Positions 27,295 through 35,575 of a stretch of 39,999 nt of DNA are shown here, in pieces. The notes beneath the pieces were generated by a model that saw only the letters and a list, made by a program, of their open reading frames with translations, was not told the origin of the DNA and ran no database searches. The number at the start of each line of letters is the position of its first letter. Within the stretch, counting starts at the first letter, position 1. Location: the NCBI GenBank assembly GCA_026709505.1, contig JAPOSW010000052.1, forward strand, positions 1 to 39,999, written 5' to 3'. The translations under genes were made by a program, and so were the position numbers. This stretch comes from Gammaproteobacteria bacterium. GTDB lineage: Bacteria; Pseudomonadota; Gammaproteobacteria; Arenicellales; Poriferihabitantaceae.

Positions 27295-28554
27295 CTAGTA
27301 TTTTTCAGACATTTTTTTGAATTTGTCGACTTCGCCTGTAATTTCCCCAGCTAGCCTCTGAACAGCTTGTCCTCTTTTTTCTTCATTGAACAAAAGCAAA
27401 AAATTTTCATCTGACTCCCGATACTCAAGAAGAAAGCTTAGATCGATTGTCGGATATTTCCAACCAATATACCGTACACCGCGTTCGTAATCGGGCAACT
27501 TTTTTTAAGTGAATCGTAGTCTTCACTTGTGCAGTCGTCCACCCATTTGTCTTCTTCATCAAGCAAGCGAAAACCATAGAAAACTCTACTTACTTCAATT
27601 TCTATCGATAGCGTAATTTGTGATTTTTTCCAATCGGCGATTTTGAAGCGCCGGCTAACAACACGTTTTTTCTTCCTAAAATTATAGTAACGGCGCACAC
27701 ATTCTTCCAATGTTTCATCTTCCTCAATGTTACGGCCGACATCAATCTTCTCGGTTAGCTTTTCGGCAATATCTTCCCAGAATCTGATTTGACACTGAAC
27801 CTTTGATTCAAAAAGTGCTTATTCCAATTGAGGAATAAGTTCGTAGTTTTCTTCTTTCGTCAAGAGATTTGATAATTCCATGATGTTCTTTGTGTTTGTG
27901 GGTTGACCGGTCAAACCTTTCAATAAAATCCAGTATTGAAACAAGATTTCGCGAATCGGAGCGATGCGATGAACTGCCTGTAGCTTCATGCATTCTTCCA
28001 GCCAAGAAATTATGTCATCACTATACAGATATGCATTTAACGACATTTTCACTAAGGTTTTTAAGAGAATCTTTGCTAGGCTGTGAACCGTGCAAAGTAA
28101 GATAAATTAGTTTGACTGAGCCATCGAAATCCTTCATGGCATCCTGCCAAAGTCGGTAGAGTTGGCTGTACTGGTCCCCTGCAAATATTTTGTTCTCGAT
28201 TACGATACGGGTTTTGTCATTTTCCAGCATAATGTCGAACTGTGCTTCATCAATGCGTTCTTCATTCCTAACTTGATAAGACTCGGGATTGTTGCAGAAG
28301 GTAGCTTTCTCTGGCTCAGTGCATACCTTCTTCAGGAACAATTTCAGAAAGTCAGCCTGCTGATGATGCAACCCATGAGGGTTTAACAACTCCCCCAAAA
28401 TTGTTGTGTGAGTTTGTACTTCCCGATGCCTTATATGGAGTATGGAGAAGATATTAAAATCTTCGCCAGTCGCAGCAGCTAATTCGGCATGCTTGGCCTT
28501 TAGAATTCGAATTTGATCCAGAATGCCAGTTATTTTATCCGTATTTTTGTTCAT
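27295..28554 (-). pseudogene. PDDEXK_4 family nuclease, broken by frameshifts and a stop
   Basis: The reconstructed product is about 415 residues. The N-terminal part has FNIFSILHIRHREVQTHTTI, ILGELLNPHGLHHQQADFL and the nuclease core FDIMLENDKTRIVIENKI, with the D and E-x-K of a PD-(D/E)XK fold. It reads from ATG 28554 to a stop near 28021. The next part (YSDDIISWLEECMK) is in another frame, so one base was gained near 28030-28040. A TAA at 27819-27821 then interrupts the frame, after which the same frame stays open. Near 27500-27506 a run of seven A on the coding strand would need an eighth to join DSLKK to LPDYERGVRYIGWKY. The family is a predicted restriction-type or defence nuclease of unproven function. 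At least three lesions make this a pseudogene unless the sequence is in error. Confidence 0.8.
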
Positions 28555-28707
28555 CTACTAGCGTTGGGTGACCGGGTAATCAAGACAAAGCGTAACAGTC
28601 CGGCAAGCCAGACTTCATAAAATTGAATGGATGAATCCCATGGAGTCAATCACCTTCCGATCATGATTGAAGGTTTGTCGATGTTGTCGAAGGAAGATTC
28701 GCGAGAA

Positions 28708-29043
28708 TCACTGTTCGGCCGATACAGCCTCTCCTTCACCGGCCTTAATCAATTTTTCAAGCTCGCCGTTTTCATACATTTCCATCATGATGTCGCATCC
28801 GCCGATAAACTCTCCTCGAATGTAAAGCTGCGGAACGGTTGGCCAATTCGAATATTGCTTGATTCCCTCACGTACCGCATCATCAGCAAGCACATTGACC
28901 GAAGCATAATGGACTCCGCATGCCTCGAGAATCTGGGCAGTCCGCCCAGAAAAACCGCATTGTGGAAATTCCGGTGTTCCCTTCATAAAGAGAATAATCT
29001 CGTTGCTCTCGATGACTTCCTTCAGTTGCTTCTGGATAGACAT
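28708..29043 (-). CDS. grxD: Monothiol glutaredoxin GrxD (Grx4)
   Basis: GrxD carries and delivers [2Fe-2S] clusters using glutathione and partners with BolA-type proteins. The 111-residue product has the monothiol active site C29-G-F-S, followed by NWPTVPQLYIRGEFIGGCD, the glutathione-binding TVP and GGCD motifs. TAGGAGT lies six bases before ATG 29043. The BolA-family gene ends 35 bases upstream on the same strand, so the two are probably co-transcribed, which fits their known physical partnership. Confidence 0.97.
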   Translation of the reverse strand: MSIQKQLKEVIESNEIILFMKGTPEFPQCGFSGRTAQILEACGVHYASVNVLADDAVREGIKQYSNWPTVPQLYIRGEFIGGCDIMMEMYENGELEKLIKAGEGEAVSAEQ

Positions 29044-29078
29044 GTCTGACTCCTAAAATAAAATTCTACGGATTTTGA

Positions 29079-29315
29079 TTATATCTCATCCGGCGTCATG
29101 GTTTTCATGGACAGCGCATGAATATCTTCTTTCATTCTGCTGCCCAAGACTTTATAGACCATCTGGTGTCGTTGTACCAGCGATTTGCCGGCAAAGCCCT
29201 GGTAGACAATGCGTGCTTCAAAATGCCGTCCATCTCCATCGGCTGAAACTTCGCAGCCTTCGAGTCCAGCACGAATCCATACCTCTATATCCTGGGGTGT
29301 AACGATGGGAGTCAT
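29079..29315 (-). CDS. ibaG: BolA-family protein, IbaG-like
   Basis: The 78-residue protein has the BolA fold signature: SADGDGRHFEARIVYQGFAG, then LVQRHQMVYKVLGSRM, and DIHALSMKTMTPDEI at the end. The central VSADGDGRHFEA and terminal HALSMKTMTP resemble E. coli IbaG (YrbA) more than BolA itself. In E. coli and Pseudomonas ibaG follows mlaB directly. Here a 1.6-kb gene lies between. Its role is likely iron-sulfur trafficking with GrxD, the next gene. The start at 29315 is supported by a GGAAATCGAGAA stretch upstream. Confidence 0.92.
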   Translation of the reverse strand: MTPIVTPQDIEVWIRAGLEGCEVSADGDGRHFEARIVYQGFAGKSLVQRHQMVYKVLGSRMKEDIHALSMKTMTPDEI

Positions 29316-29485
29316 TTCTCGATTTCCGGTTTCAAATAAAATTACTATTTGCTCCCTATCGGGTTCAAGTAGTCATGATCTATGTTTATCTCAGCCTGAA
29401 TTAAGTGATGTCGGCTTAAGGTTATAAATAGATATATAAGGCTATGATGCAGGATTGCAAACGTAGAACACTTGAAATCACTCAA

Positions 29486-31078
29486 TCATCGAAGCATTTC
29501 CACACGAATATCCAGCTGGTTGCGTTTTTTTCTTCCGAACACCATGCCGATCAGGTAGATTGGCTGATCAAGGTCCCGGTACTTCTCGGCATAGCCCTTC
29601 TCCCGAATCTGCGCGATGGCGCCGTCAAGGCCCTCCTTCACCTTCCTTTTCACCTTCTTGCCCTTGACCGTCTTGAACTCGAGGACGAACACCTGCCTCT
29701 CGTGCAGGAGCACCATGTCCGAGCGGCCATGGCTGGTCATTTCCTCTGCCTTCAGTTCCACCGGCGTTGTCCGGAAACTCATGTACAGCAGGCTTGCTTG
29801 CCAGGACTCGCAGCTGCCCAGGCTGCCACTGTCATGCCATGCATGGGGAATGCCTCCCAGCAGGGCCTGGACCTTTGCCATGAACGCCGGAAAGTCGTTG
29901 TCTCCCAGGGCCTTGACCAGACCGCTTCCTGCCGCTGCGATCTCCTGGCCTTGACCGGTCAAGTGATTGGCCAGCCCGATGCTGAAACTGCTCTGCACTT
30001 CGACGTTCGGATAGTCCAGATGGTACACGGTGCGGGCGCCCTGCTGCTCCTTTCCCGTGATGGTCAGGTACCCGGACTGGAACAGCAGGGCCTCGTGACT
30101 GAATGCATCAAGTTCAAATTTCGAGACAAAAGCTGCATCGACCACGCGGCTTTCCAGCTGCATGGGACTGACCTTCCTCTCCAGCAGCAGACGGTACAGG
30201 TAGCCCGGCTCCCCGGACCGGAACCAGTGGGCCCGGTATTCGCGCTTCCTGAACAGGTGAAGAATGTCGTGCGGGTTGTAGAGCTTCTCGGCGCCCAGCC
30301 AGCTGTAGCCGTTGTACCGCCTGCGGATTTCCTCACGGTCCAGTCCTTCCAGCTCCGGGGCAAACACGGTATCCAGATCGCGGTCCGTGTATCCGCAGAT
30401 CGCCGCCAGGGGAGGGTACAGGCTGATATCGTCGAGATTGTTCAGGCCGGAGGAAAAGCTGGTCTTCGAGAACATCGTGATGCCGGTGACGAACACAAAC
30501 CGGATGTGGTCCTCGGAACTCTTGATGATGCTGTATATCTCCCGAAGGCAGTCCCGGTTTGCCCGGGCCTTCCCGTCATCCTCCAGCACGTCCAGTACGG
30601 GCTTGTCGTATTCGTCAACCAGCACCACCGCCTGCCTGCCGGTGGCCTGATGCATCTGATACAGAATATGGCGAAGCCGCTCCGAAGATGCCTTGACCGG
30701 AGGGAGTTCCAGATCGAAGGCCTGCTCGACCCTGTACAGCTGGCTTAACAGGCTGTCTTCCAGTTCCTCCGGCATGCTGACCTTTCCGTCCAGGGTCAGG
30801 CGAACCACGGGATGCCGGACCGACCAGTCCCAGTGCGGGTGGATGTCCAGACCCCGGAACAGGGGCTCGTTTCCCTCGAACAGCTCCTTCAGCGTACTGA
30901 CCAGGAGGCTCTTGCCGAAGTGGCGGGGCCGGGGGAGAAAGTAGAATCGCCCCTGACTAATCATCTCCCGAATCAGGGGGGGGGTCTTGTCAACGTAGTA
31001 GCAGCCCTCCTTTCGAAGATTGGCAAATGCCTGGCAGCCGATCGGCAGCGGACGGCGTTCTGTCTGAACACATTGCAT
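29486..31078 (-). CDS. AAA-ATPase-like protein with PDDEXK_9 nuclease domain
   Basis: The 530-residue product has an AAA-ATPase-like domain (PF09820 type): LPIGCQAFANLRKEGCYYVD, KTPPLIREM, then the Walker A variant RPRHFGKSLLVSTL and VVLVDEYDKPVLDVLEDDG as Walker B. The C-terminus carries a PDDEXK_9 domain: GRSDMVLLHERQVFVLEFKT with D and E-x-K. The family is expanded in several bacterial phyla and its function is not established. The gene is visibly richer in G and C than the flanking mla and grxD genes and separates mlaB from ibaG, which suggests it was acquired. A run of nine C occurs in codons for TPPL at 30976-30984. It is intact as read. Confidence 0.9.
   Translation of the reverse strand: MQCVQTERRPLPIGCQAFANLRKEGCYYVDKTPPLIREMISQGRFYFLPRPRHFGKSLLVSTLKELFEGNEPLFRGLDIHPHWDWSVRHPVVRLTLDGKVSMPEELEDSLLSQLYRVEQAFDLELPPVKASSERLRHILYQMHQATGRQAVVLVDEYDKPVLDVLEDDGKARANRDCLREIYSIIKSSEDHIRFVFVTGITMFSKTSFSSGLNNLDDISLYPPLAAICGYTDRDLDTVFAPELEGLDREEIRRRYNGYSWLGAEKLYNPHDILHLFRKREYRAHWFRSGEPGYLYRLLLERKVSPMQLESRVVDAAFVSKFELDAFSHEALLFQSGYLTITGKEQQGARTVYHLDYPNVEVQSSFSIGLANHLTGQGQEIAAAGSGLVKALGDNDFPAFMAKVQALLGGIPHAWHDSGSLGSCESWQASLLYMSFRTTPVELKAEEMTSHGRSDMVLLHERQVFVLEFKTVKGKKVKRKVKEGLDGAIAQIREKGYAEKYRDLDQPIYLIGMVFGRKKRNQLDIRVEMLR
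30976..30984 (-). repeat. Nine-base C run inside the PDDEXK_9 gene
   Basis: On the coding (minus) strand the codons for Thr-Pro-Pro-Leu contain nine consecutive C. A gain or loss of one base would shift the frame about 30 codons from the start and remove the ATPase and nuclease domains. Confidence 0.8.
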
Positions 31079-31132
31079 TCATAATGTGATCATTGTGACA
31101 TAGTTGAGCGGGTCTTTACCGAATATAAAGAC

Positions 31133-31414
31133 TCACATATCAAATATAGCCTCAAGTCCAACCAGTTTTGCTATAGCAAGTGCACTTTCCGGACAATTTT
31201 CAAATCCAGCGAATCCGGGAGTTTCGACCAGCTTCGCATGCCAGTAAACCAGTAGCGCAAGTCCGGAACTGTCGACATGTTCAATCCCAGAGAGATCAAT
31301 TATCCTGACTGGTTCTGCAAAATCCGAATAACGCCTAAACAACCCAGGGACAGTACGGATATTGAATTCACCCTGTAAAGCGATTCTGCCATCATTGATG
31401 TCGATGCTGATCAT
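31133..31414 (-). CDS. mlaB: MlaB, STAS-domain subunit of the Mla transporter
   Basis: MlaB binds and stabilises the MlaF ATPase on the cytoplasmic side. The 93-residue protein is a single STAS domain: ALQGEFNIRTVPGLFRRY, then IIDLSGIEHVDSSGLALLVY, whose VDSSG loop is the conserved STAS motif. Its ATG overlaps the mlaC stop by four bases (ATGA), so it is translationally coupled and last in the operon. Confidence 0.95.
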   Translation of the reverse strand: MISIDINDGRIALQGEFNIRTVPGLFRRYSDFAEPVRIIDLSGIEHVDSSGLALLVYWHAKLVETPGFAGFENCPESALAIAKLVGLEAIFDM

Positions 31415-32106
31415 GAAGCCAAGAATCGATCGTTACTCTCGCGCATTGAATCAATGGTTCCTTTCAGTCCTTTCTCAAGAATCGAGGATTGAAACACCCC
31501 TCGATAATTGATCACCATATTAAGTCCGGCTACCGACAGGTTGTAAATCTTCCATGCTCCGTCATTTTCCATCCGGATCAAGAAATAATCGATCGGAACC
31601 GGTGCCGAACCATTACCCAATACCAACTCGGTTCGCACCGTGGCCAGTAAACGCTGTTTTTTCTCCTTGATTTCCGTATCGAGAATCCTGACATACTGCT
31701 CGCCGTTGTACTTGAACAGCGCCGAACTGTACGTCGCAATCATCAAGCGCTTGAACTCGACCGAGAATGCATCACGTTGCTGCTGATCGGCATTTTTCCA
31801 ATGCTTGGCCAAAACCAGTCTGGCAATCCGGTCAAAGTCAAACAGGGGTATTATGGTCTGATCTAGGAGTGAAAGCAGCGCATCCGCATCTTGTGCATAG
31901 CGATCCCTGCTTTCGGAAAATTCCCTGAGAGCGGACTGAATCGTCTGGTCAAGCAATGCGGCCGGATCATCTTCGGCATGACTGAATGTTGAACTTGAGA
32001 CAAGTACGGCACACAGAATTAACCCGACCAATCCCCGTCGTATCCACTCCCCAAGTCCATGCCTTGTAAAGTCCGAGTCCGCAAACAAGTACTTTCCTTC
32101 ACTCAT
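31411..32106 (-). CDS. mlaC: MlaC, periplasmic phospholipid-binding protein
   Basis: MlaC shuttles phospholipids between the outer-membrane MlaA complex and the inner-membrane MlaFEDB complex. From ATG 32106 it has 231 residues. A long basic N-terminus is followed by a signal peptide (WIRRGLVGLILCAVLVSSS, cleavage probably after FSHA). The mature part has the usual MlaC features: IIPLFDFDRIARLVLAKHWK, RDAFSVEFKRLMIATYSSAL and YNLSVAGLNMVINYRGVFQS. I chose ATG 32106, which overlaps the mlaD stop (ATGAGTGA), over an upstream ATG that would overlap mlaD by 35 bases. Confidence 0.95.
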   Translation of the reverse strand: MSEGKYLFADSDFTRHGLGEWIRRGLVGLILCAVLVSSSTFSHAEDDPAALLDQTIQSALREFSESRDRYAQDADALLSLLDQTIIPLFDFDRIARLVLAKHWKNADQQQRDAFSVEFKRLMIATYSSALFKYNGEQYVRILDTEIKEKKQRLLATVRTELVLGNGSAPVPIDYFLIRMENDGAWKIYNLSVAGLNMVINYRGVFQSSILEKGLKGTIDSMRESNDRFLAS

Positions 32107-32557
32107 TGTCCTGGCCATACAAAAATTGCCCAATCAACGTTTCGAGCTGGACTGCCGATTGCGTAAACTCCATTTCATCGCCCTCTTCCAGATAGAAATC
32201 GGACGACCCCGGCGATAAGCCGACAAATTGCGCACCCAGCAGGCCAGAAGTCAGAATTGATGCCCCCGTGTCGTCCGGAAGTTCATCATATTGGCTGTCA
32301 ATATCCATGCTGACCACCGGGATATATTCTTCGGGATCAATTCGAATGCCAGCCACTCGACCAACCCGGACGCCGCCAATCATAATCGGAGCGTTTTGGG
32401 CCAGTCCTCCCACATTCTCGAATCTGGCTTCAATTCGATAGGTATCGCGTGTACCGATTCCTGCATCGGTGACCTGCACAGCGAGCATCGCCAGGGCGGC
32501 GATGCCCGCCAGCATGAAAATGCCAACCCAGATTTCGATTGCCTTATTTGAACCCAT
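32099..32557 (-). CDS. mlaD: MlaD, MCE-domain subunit
   Basis: MlaD is anchored in the inner membrane and forms a hexameric ring that holds phospholipids. The 152-residue product has one N-terminal transmembrane helix (EIWVGIFMLAGIAALAMLA, about residues 8-28) and a single MCE domain: YRIEARFENVGGLAQNAPIM, then IGGVRVGRVAGIRIDPEEYI and SGLLGAQFVGLSPG. It begins eight bases after mlaE and overlaps mlaC by eight. The length is short but typical for single-MCE MlaD. Confidence 0.96.
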   Translation of the reverse strand: MGSNKAIEIWVGIFMLAGIAALAMLAVQVTDAGIGTRDTYRIEARFENVGGLAQNAPIMIGGVRVGRVAGIRIDPEEYIPVVSMDIDSQYDELPDDTGASILTSGLLGAQFVGLSPGSSDFYLEEGDEMEFTQSAVQLETLIGQFLYGQDNE

Positions 32558-32565
32558 GACTGGAT

Positions 32566-33342
32566 CTACTCTCCAAACATCAGAGCGGTCAAGAGATAAT
32601 CACTGGACAATACCGTCAACGACGACCAAACCACGGTGCGGGTCGTTGCCCTGCTGATCCCCTCCGAAGTCGGCGGTGAATTATAGCCCTCATACAACGC
32701 TATCCATACCACAATAAATCCAAATACGATACTCTTGATTACGCCATTCAAAACATCTTTCACCAAGTCAACGCCCGATTGCATCGAGTGCCAATAAACT
32801 CCCGAATCAATCCCGAATTGACCATGGCCGACCAGATAGCCTCCCAGGATGCCAATGGCACTGAACAAGGCGGCTAGAATCGGCAATGATATTATACCCG
32901 CAACAAAGCGCGGACCTATAATGCGCTTGATCGGGTCAATCGCCATCATCTCCATGGCCGCGAGCTGTTCGGTTGCCTTCATCAAGCCAATTTCTGCTGT
33001 CAGGGCAGATCCGGCACGCCCGGCGAAGAGCAGGGCGGATAGAACCGGCCCCAATTCCCGGACAAGAGACAGGGCGACAATGAGGCCCAGATTCGATTCA
33101 GCACTGAAATTGACCAGCTGATAGTAGCCCTGTAACCCAAGCACCATGCCAACAAACAATCCTGAGACAACGGTAATCAGCATCGTCAGAACGCCAACCG
33201 CATACAGTTGTTCGATGATAAGTCGGCTTCTCGAAAAGCTGGCAGCTGCGCCTTTCAGCGCACTACCCAAAAACAGCAGTGAAGAGCCCAAATGGATTGT
33301 GAAATTAATCCCCTGCCGTCCAAGCTTCGCAACCAGGTCCAT
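32566..33342 (-). CDS. mlaE: MlaE, permease subunit
   Basis: MlaE is the membrane permease of the phospholipid transporter. The 258-residue protein has several hydrophobic helices and the conserved segment LVRELGPVLSALLFAGRAGS, which is the permease family signature, followed by ALTAEIGLMKATEQLAAMEM. It starts two bases after mlaF ends. Typical length; intact. Confidence 0.96.
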   Translation of the reverse strand: MDLVAKLGRQGINFTIHLGSSLLFLGSALKGAAASFSRSRLIIEQLYAVGVLTMLITVVSGLFVGMVLGLQGYYQLVNFSAESNLGLIVALSLVRELGPVLSALLFAGRAGSALTAEIGLMKATEQLAAMEMMAIDPIKRIIGPRFVAGIISLPILAALFSAIGILGGYLVGHGQFGIDSGVYWHSMQSGVDLVKDVLNGVIKSIVFGFIVVWIALYEGYNSPPTSEGISRATTRTVVWSSLTVLSSDYLLTALMFGE

Positions 33343-33344
33343 AG

Positions 33345-34154
33345 TCAGATATCCTGCAAGTCTTCAAGATAGTCCCGGGCTGGATAATGAAATCGCACCG
33401 GGCCGTCGGACAATCCTTTCATGAACTGTTCGATGGCAGGGTCTTCATGCATGAGCATTTGATCCGGCGTACCGTGCGCAGAGACTCTTCCACGATCAAG
33501 CAGATACATGTAGTCCGCAATCTCGCACCCCTCCTTGACATCATGAGTAACCACAATCGATGTCAGGTTAAGGGCATCGTTAAGGTTTCTGATCAGTTTT
33601 AGGATGATGCCCATCGAGATCGGATCAAGTCCAACAAACGGTTCGTCATACATCACAATCAGCGGGTCGAGCACGATGGCTCTGGCTAGTGCAACCCGTC
33701 GAGCCATACCGCCGGAGAGTTCTGAAATCTGCATATCGCCAGCCCCCCGCAATCCCACCATTTCCAGTTTGGTCAATACCTGAATTCGAATCAATGGCTC
33801 CTGCAGCTCTGTGGTCTCGCGCAATGGAAATGCCACGTTGTCGAATACATTAAGGTCAGTGAGCAAGGCATTTTGTTGAAACAGCATGCCCATTTTGCGG
33901 CGCATTTTGTATAACGATGCGCTCGGCTTGGCCAACACTGGCTGGCCATCAAACTCCAGGCTTCCGGAAGTAGGTGCCAGCCGCCCGCCAAGCAAGCCAA
34001 GAAAAGTGGACTTGCCACATCCGCTCGGCCCCATGATCACGGTTACCTTGCCACGGGGTATAGCGAGATTCAGGCCATCGAATATCGGGCGATTGCGATA
34101 TGCAAAATGGATATCGCTGGCACTGACGATGAAGTCTTCCGAAGTATATTGCAA
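33345..34154 (-). CDS. mlaF: MlaF, ATPase subunit
   Basis: MlaF is the ABC-type ATPase powering phospholipid transport. Walker A GPSGCGKS is at 42-49, the ABC signature is ELSGGMARRVALARAI, Walker B is LIVMYDEPFVGLDP and the H-loop is SIVVTHDVKEG. The length, 269 residues, is normal. The start is uncertain: in-frame TTG 34154 is the only conventional start, an in-frame TAA lies seven codons before it, and no ribosome site is visible. It heads the operon mlaF-E-D-C-B. Confidence 0.95.
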   Translation of the reverse strand: MQYTSEDFIVSASDIHFAYRNRPIFDGLNLAIPRGKVTVIMGPSGCGKSTFLGLLGGRLAPTSGSLEFDGQPVLAKPSASLYKMRRKMGMLFQQNALLTDLNVFDNVAFPLRETTELQEPLIRIQVLTKLEMVGLRGAGDMQISELSGGMARRVALARAIVLDPLIVMYDEPFVGLDPISMGIILKLIRNLNDALNLTSIVVTHDVKEGCEIADYMYLLDRGRVSAHGTPDQMLMHEDPAIEQFMKGLSDGPVRFHYPARDYLEDLQDI

Positions 34155-34539
34155 AAGGATCTGGTTATCAGAAGGTTAATTGGGGAATGGAATAACTGGG
34201 AATTATGCTGGAAAATTTGCAACCTTATGTGAATCAGGGTTCACGGGGTTTTTCTGAACATGCTTTGGCCGACTGGATTGTACAAACGCTTGATTGACTG
34301 TTTGAATATCGGAGGGACATGCGGATCAGCCTCCAACTGCCGAGATGTAAGCTGGCAGTTCGTGTTTTCTAATTGTACTACAGGGCTGTTTTTCTATAGG
34401 GCTGTTTTTCAGAGGGGGTGAAGCGGGTATCTTTTTCTTTCACGGTTCATGTTTTCCAGCAAGAAGATTTTTATATTTTCGCAACTGCTCATCTCATGAA
34501 TCATTTTTTAGCGAGCAGCTGTAATTTGACATGATTCTG
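34155..34539. other. Region upstream of mlaF, 385 bases, no gene
   Basis: No gene is supported. A 13-base direct repeat, AGGGCTGTTTTTC, occurs at 34382-34394 and again at 34398-34410. The mla promoter should be in this stretch, on the minus strand, but no convincing -35/-10 pair was found. Confidence 0.45.
34382..34410. repeat. Two copies of a 13-base direct repeat
   Basis: AGGGCTGTTTTTC is repeated with a three-base spacer (period 16). It lies about 230 bases upstream of mlaF. The copies could be a protein-binding pair or a slippage product. Confidence 0.6.
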
Positions 34540-35214
34540 TTACTGGTGCCCAGGCCAGTATTTCTCTATGGTCCAAAGACCTTCATTTCCAATGAGATGA
34601 CGAAATTGATCAATGATTTCTTGGTATTCATCTGAAGTCAATGCAGTCCAGGATTTGGCTTTGTTGACGGGGTTTCCCGTCCGGCCTAGCTTGCATATGG
34701 CACGCTGCACTTCTGCCTCATTTTCTATGGGATTTCCGTTTTCCCTCCTCTCTTTGATTTTATTTTTTAGTCCTTCTAAAACCGTTGCGTCAATAGGGGG
34801 ATGAATCAATTTCTGCTTCTTTCGATTTTTTTCTTGCATACAGTCCTGAACACTGCCGAGAAACAATGCCTTCATGTACACGTTGATGAGCTTTGCCGCT
34901 ATTCCGTGTGTGAACTGAGGAAATTTTTTATTTTTATAAAATGGGTGCTTTTCCCTATATCTCTTGCTGATTTCACAAATCAGATACCGTTTTTTCCTGT
35001 GCCATTCATCTAAATCATCTGATGAATTAAATAGAGCAGCATCCCATCCCGGAAGCAAGTCTTTCCTTAATTCCGAGTCCTCAATCATCTTCTTTCCCGT
35101 TCTAACATCAAAGCCAGATCCGAGTCGGCCTCCGATGTTAGCTGCCATTGCCGCTGTTGAAGCAGCCCAGGCTGCAAAGCGGTGGCGATATTCGGCTTCA
35201 TCAAAATTGCACAT
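34540..35214 (-). CDS. Hypothetical protein next to a DNA methyltransferase remnant
   Basis: I do not recognise a function. The 224-residue protein begins MCNFDEAEYRHRFAAWAAST, continues AAMAANIGGRLGSGFDVRTG with a GKKMIEDSELRKDLLPGWDA segment, and is basic in its middle. No membrane segment or signal peptide is visible. The frame is intact, with AAGGA nine bases before ATG 35214. It follows the disabled adenine methyltransferase gene on the same strand. Uncharacterised proteins that share the RHRFAAWAAST-like start recur beside such methyltransferases from memory of annotated genomes, so a restriction or regulatory partner is possible, but this is inference. Confidence 0.65.
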   Translation of the reverse strand: MCNFDEAEYRHRFAAWAASTAAMAANIGGRLGSGFDVRTGKKMIEDSELRKDLLPGWDAALFNSSDDLDEWHRKKRYLICEISKRYREKHPFYKNKKFPQFTHGIAAKLINVYMKALFLGSVQDCMQEKNRKKQKLIHPPIDATVLEGLKNKIKERRENGNPIENEAEVQRAICKLGRTGNPVNKAKSWTALTSDEYQEIIDQFRHLIGNEGLWTIEKYWPGHQ

Positions 35215-35303
35215 GTAACTTTATCCTTCATGTTATCAGAGAAGTAAAGGTAGAGTGAATCTACCTGCCTCATTTCGAATTCAGGGCAAGCAGTTACCAT
35301 TTT

Positions 35304-35574
35304 TTATCGGCCTTGATTTACTTTTCGGAATTCACTTATATTGGAATAGAATAGTCGATGCTCTGTTGCGGTCCGCCCATAACCCCTCCAGTATTCAAGA
35401 AATTCATGATCGGTCTGGAATAACCCGTTTCCTAGACGGAAATCATCAATGGTCCGGGTTAGACTTCCAATATTAGCAGTGTTTTCCACTTCCCGCCCGG
35501 TCTCCCGCAATCACCCACTTTTCCTGCATGACCGCATCAACATCATCGAATGGAATTGGGGTTTCATTCAACAT
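35304..35574 (-). pseudogene. Possible small gene remnant between methyltransferase and hypothetical gene
   Basis: From ATG 35574 a frame reads MLNETPIPFDDVDAVMQEKW and ends at a TAA at 35473-35475. A second frame, open from 35510 to 35304, continues with GSLTRTIDDFRLGNG and GYGRTATEHRLFYSN. One frameshift would join them. No domain was recognised. It lies 36 bases downstream of the C12 tract. It could be a piece of a restriction-modification operon. Confidence is low. Confidence 0.3.
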
Positions 35575-35575
35575 T

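Noticed and set aside
29444-30748. Long plus-strand open frame of 434 codons
   Set aside because: It lies wholly antisense to the PDDEXK_9 gene, which has clear ATPase and nuclease motifs. The plus frame has no motif and reflects the G/C-rich codon use of the real gene.
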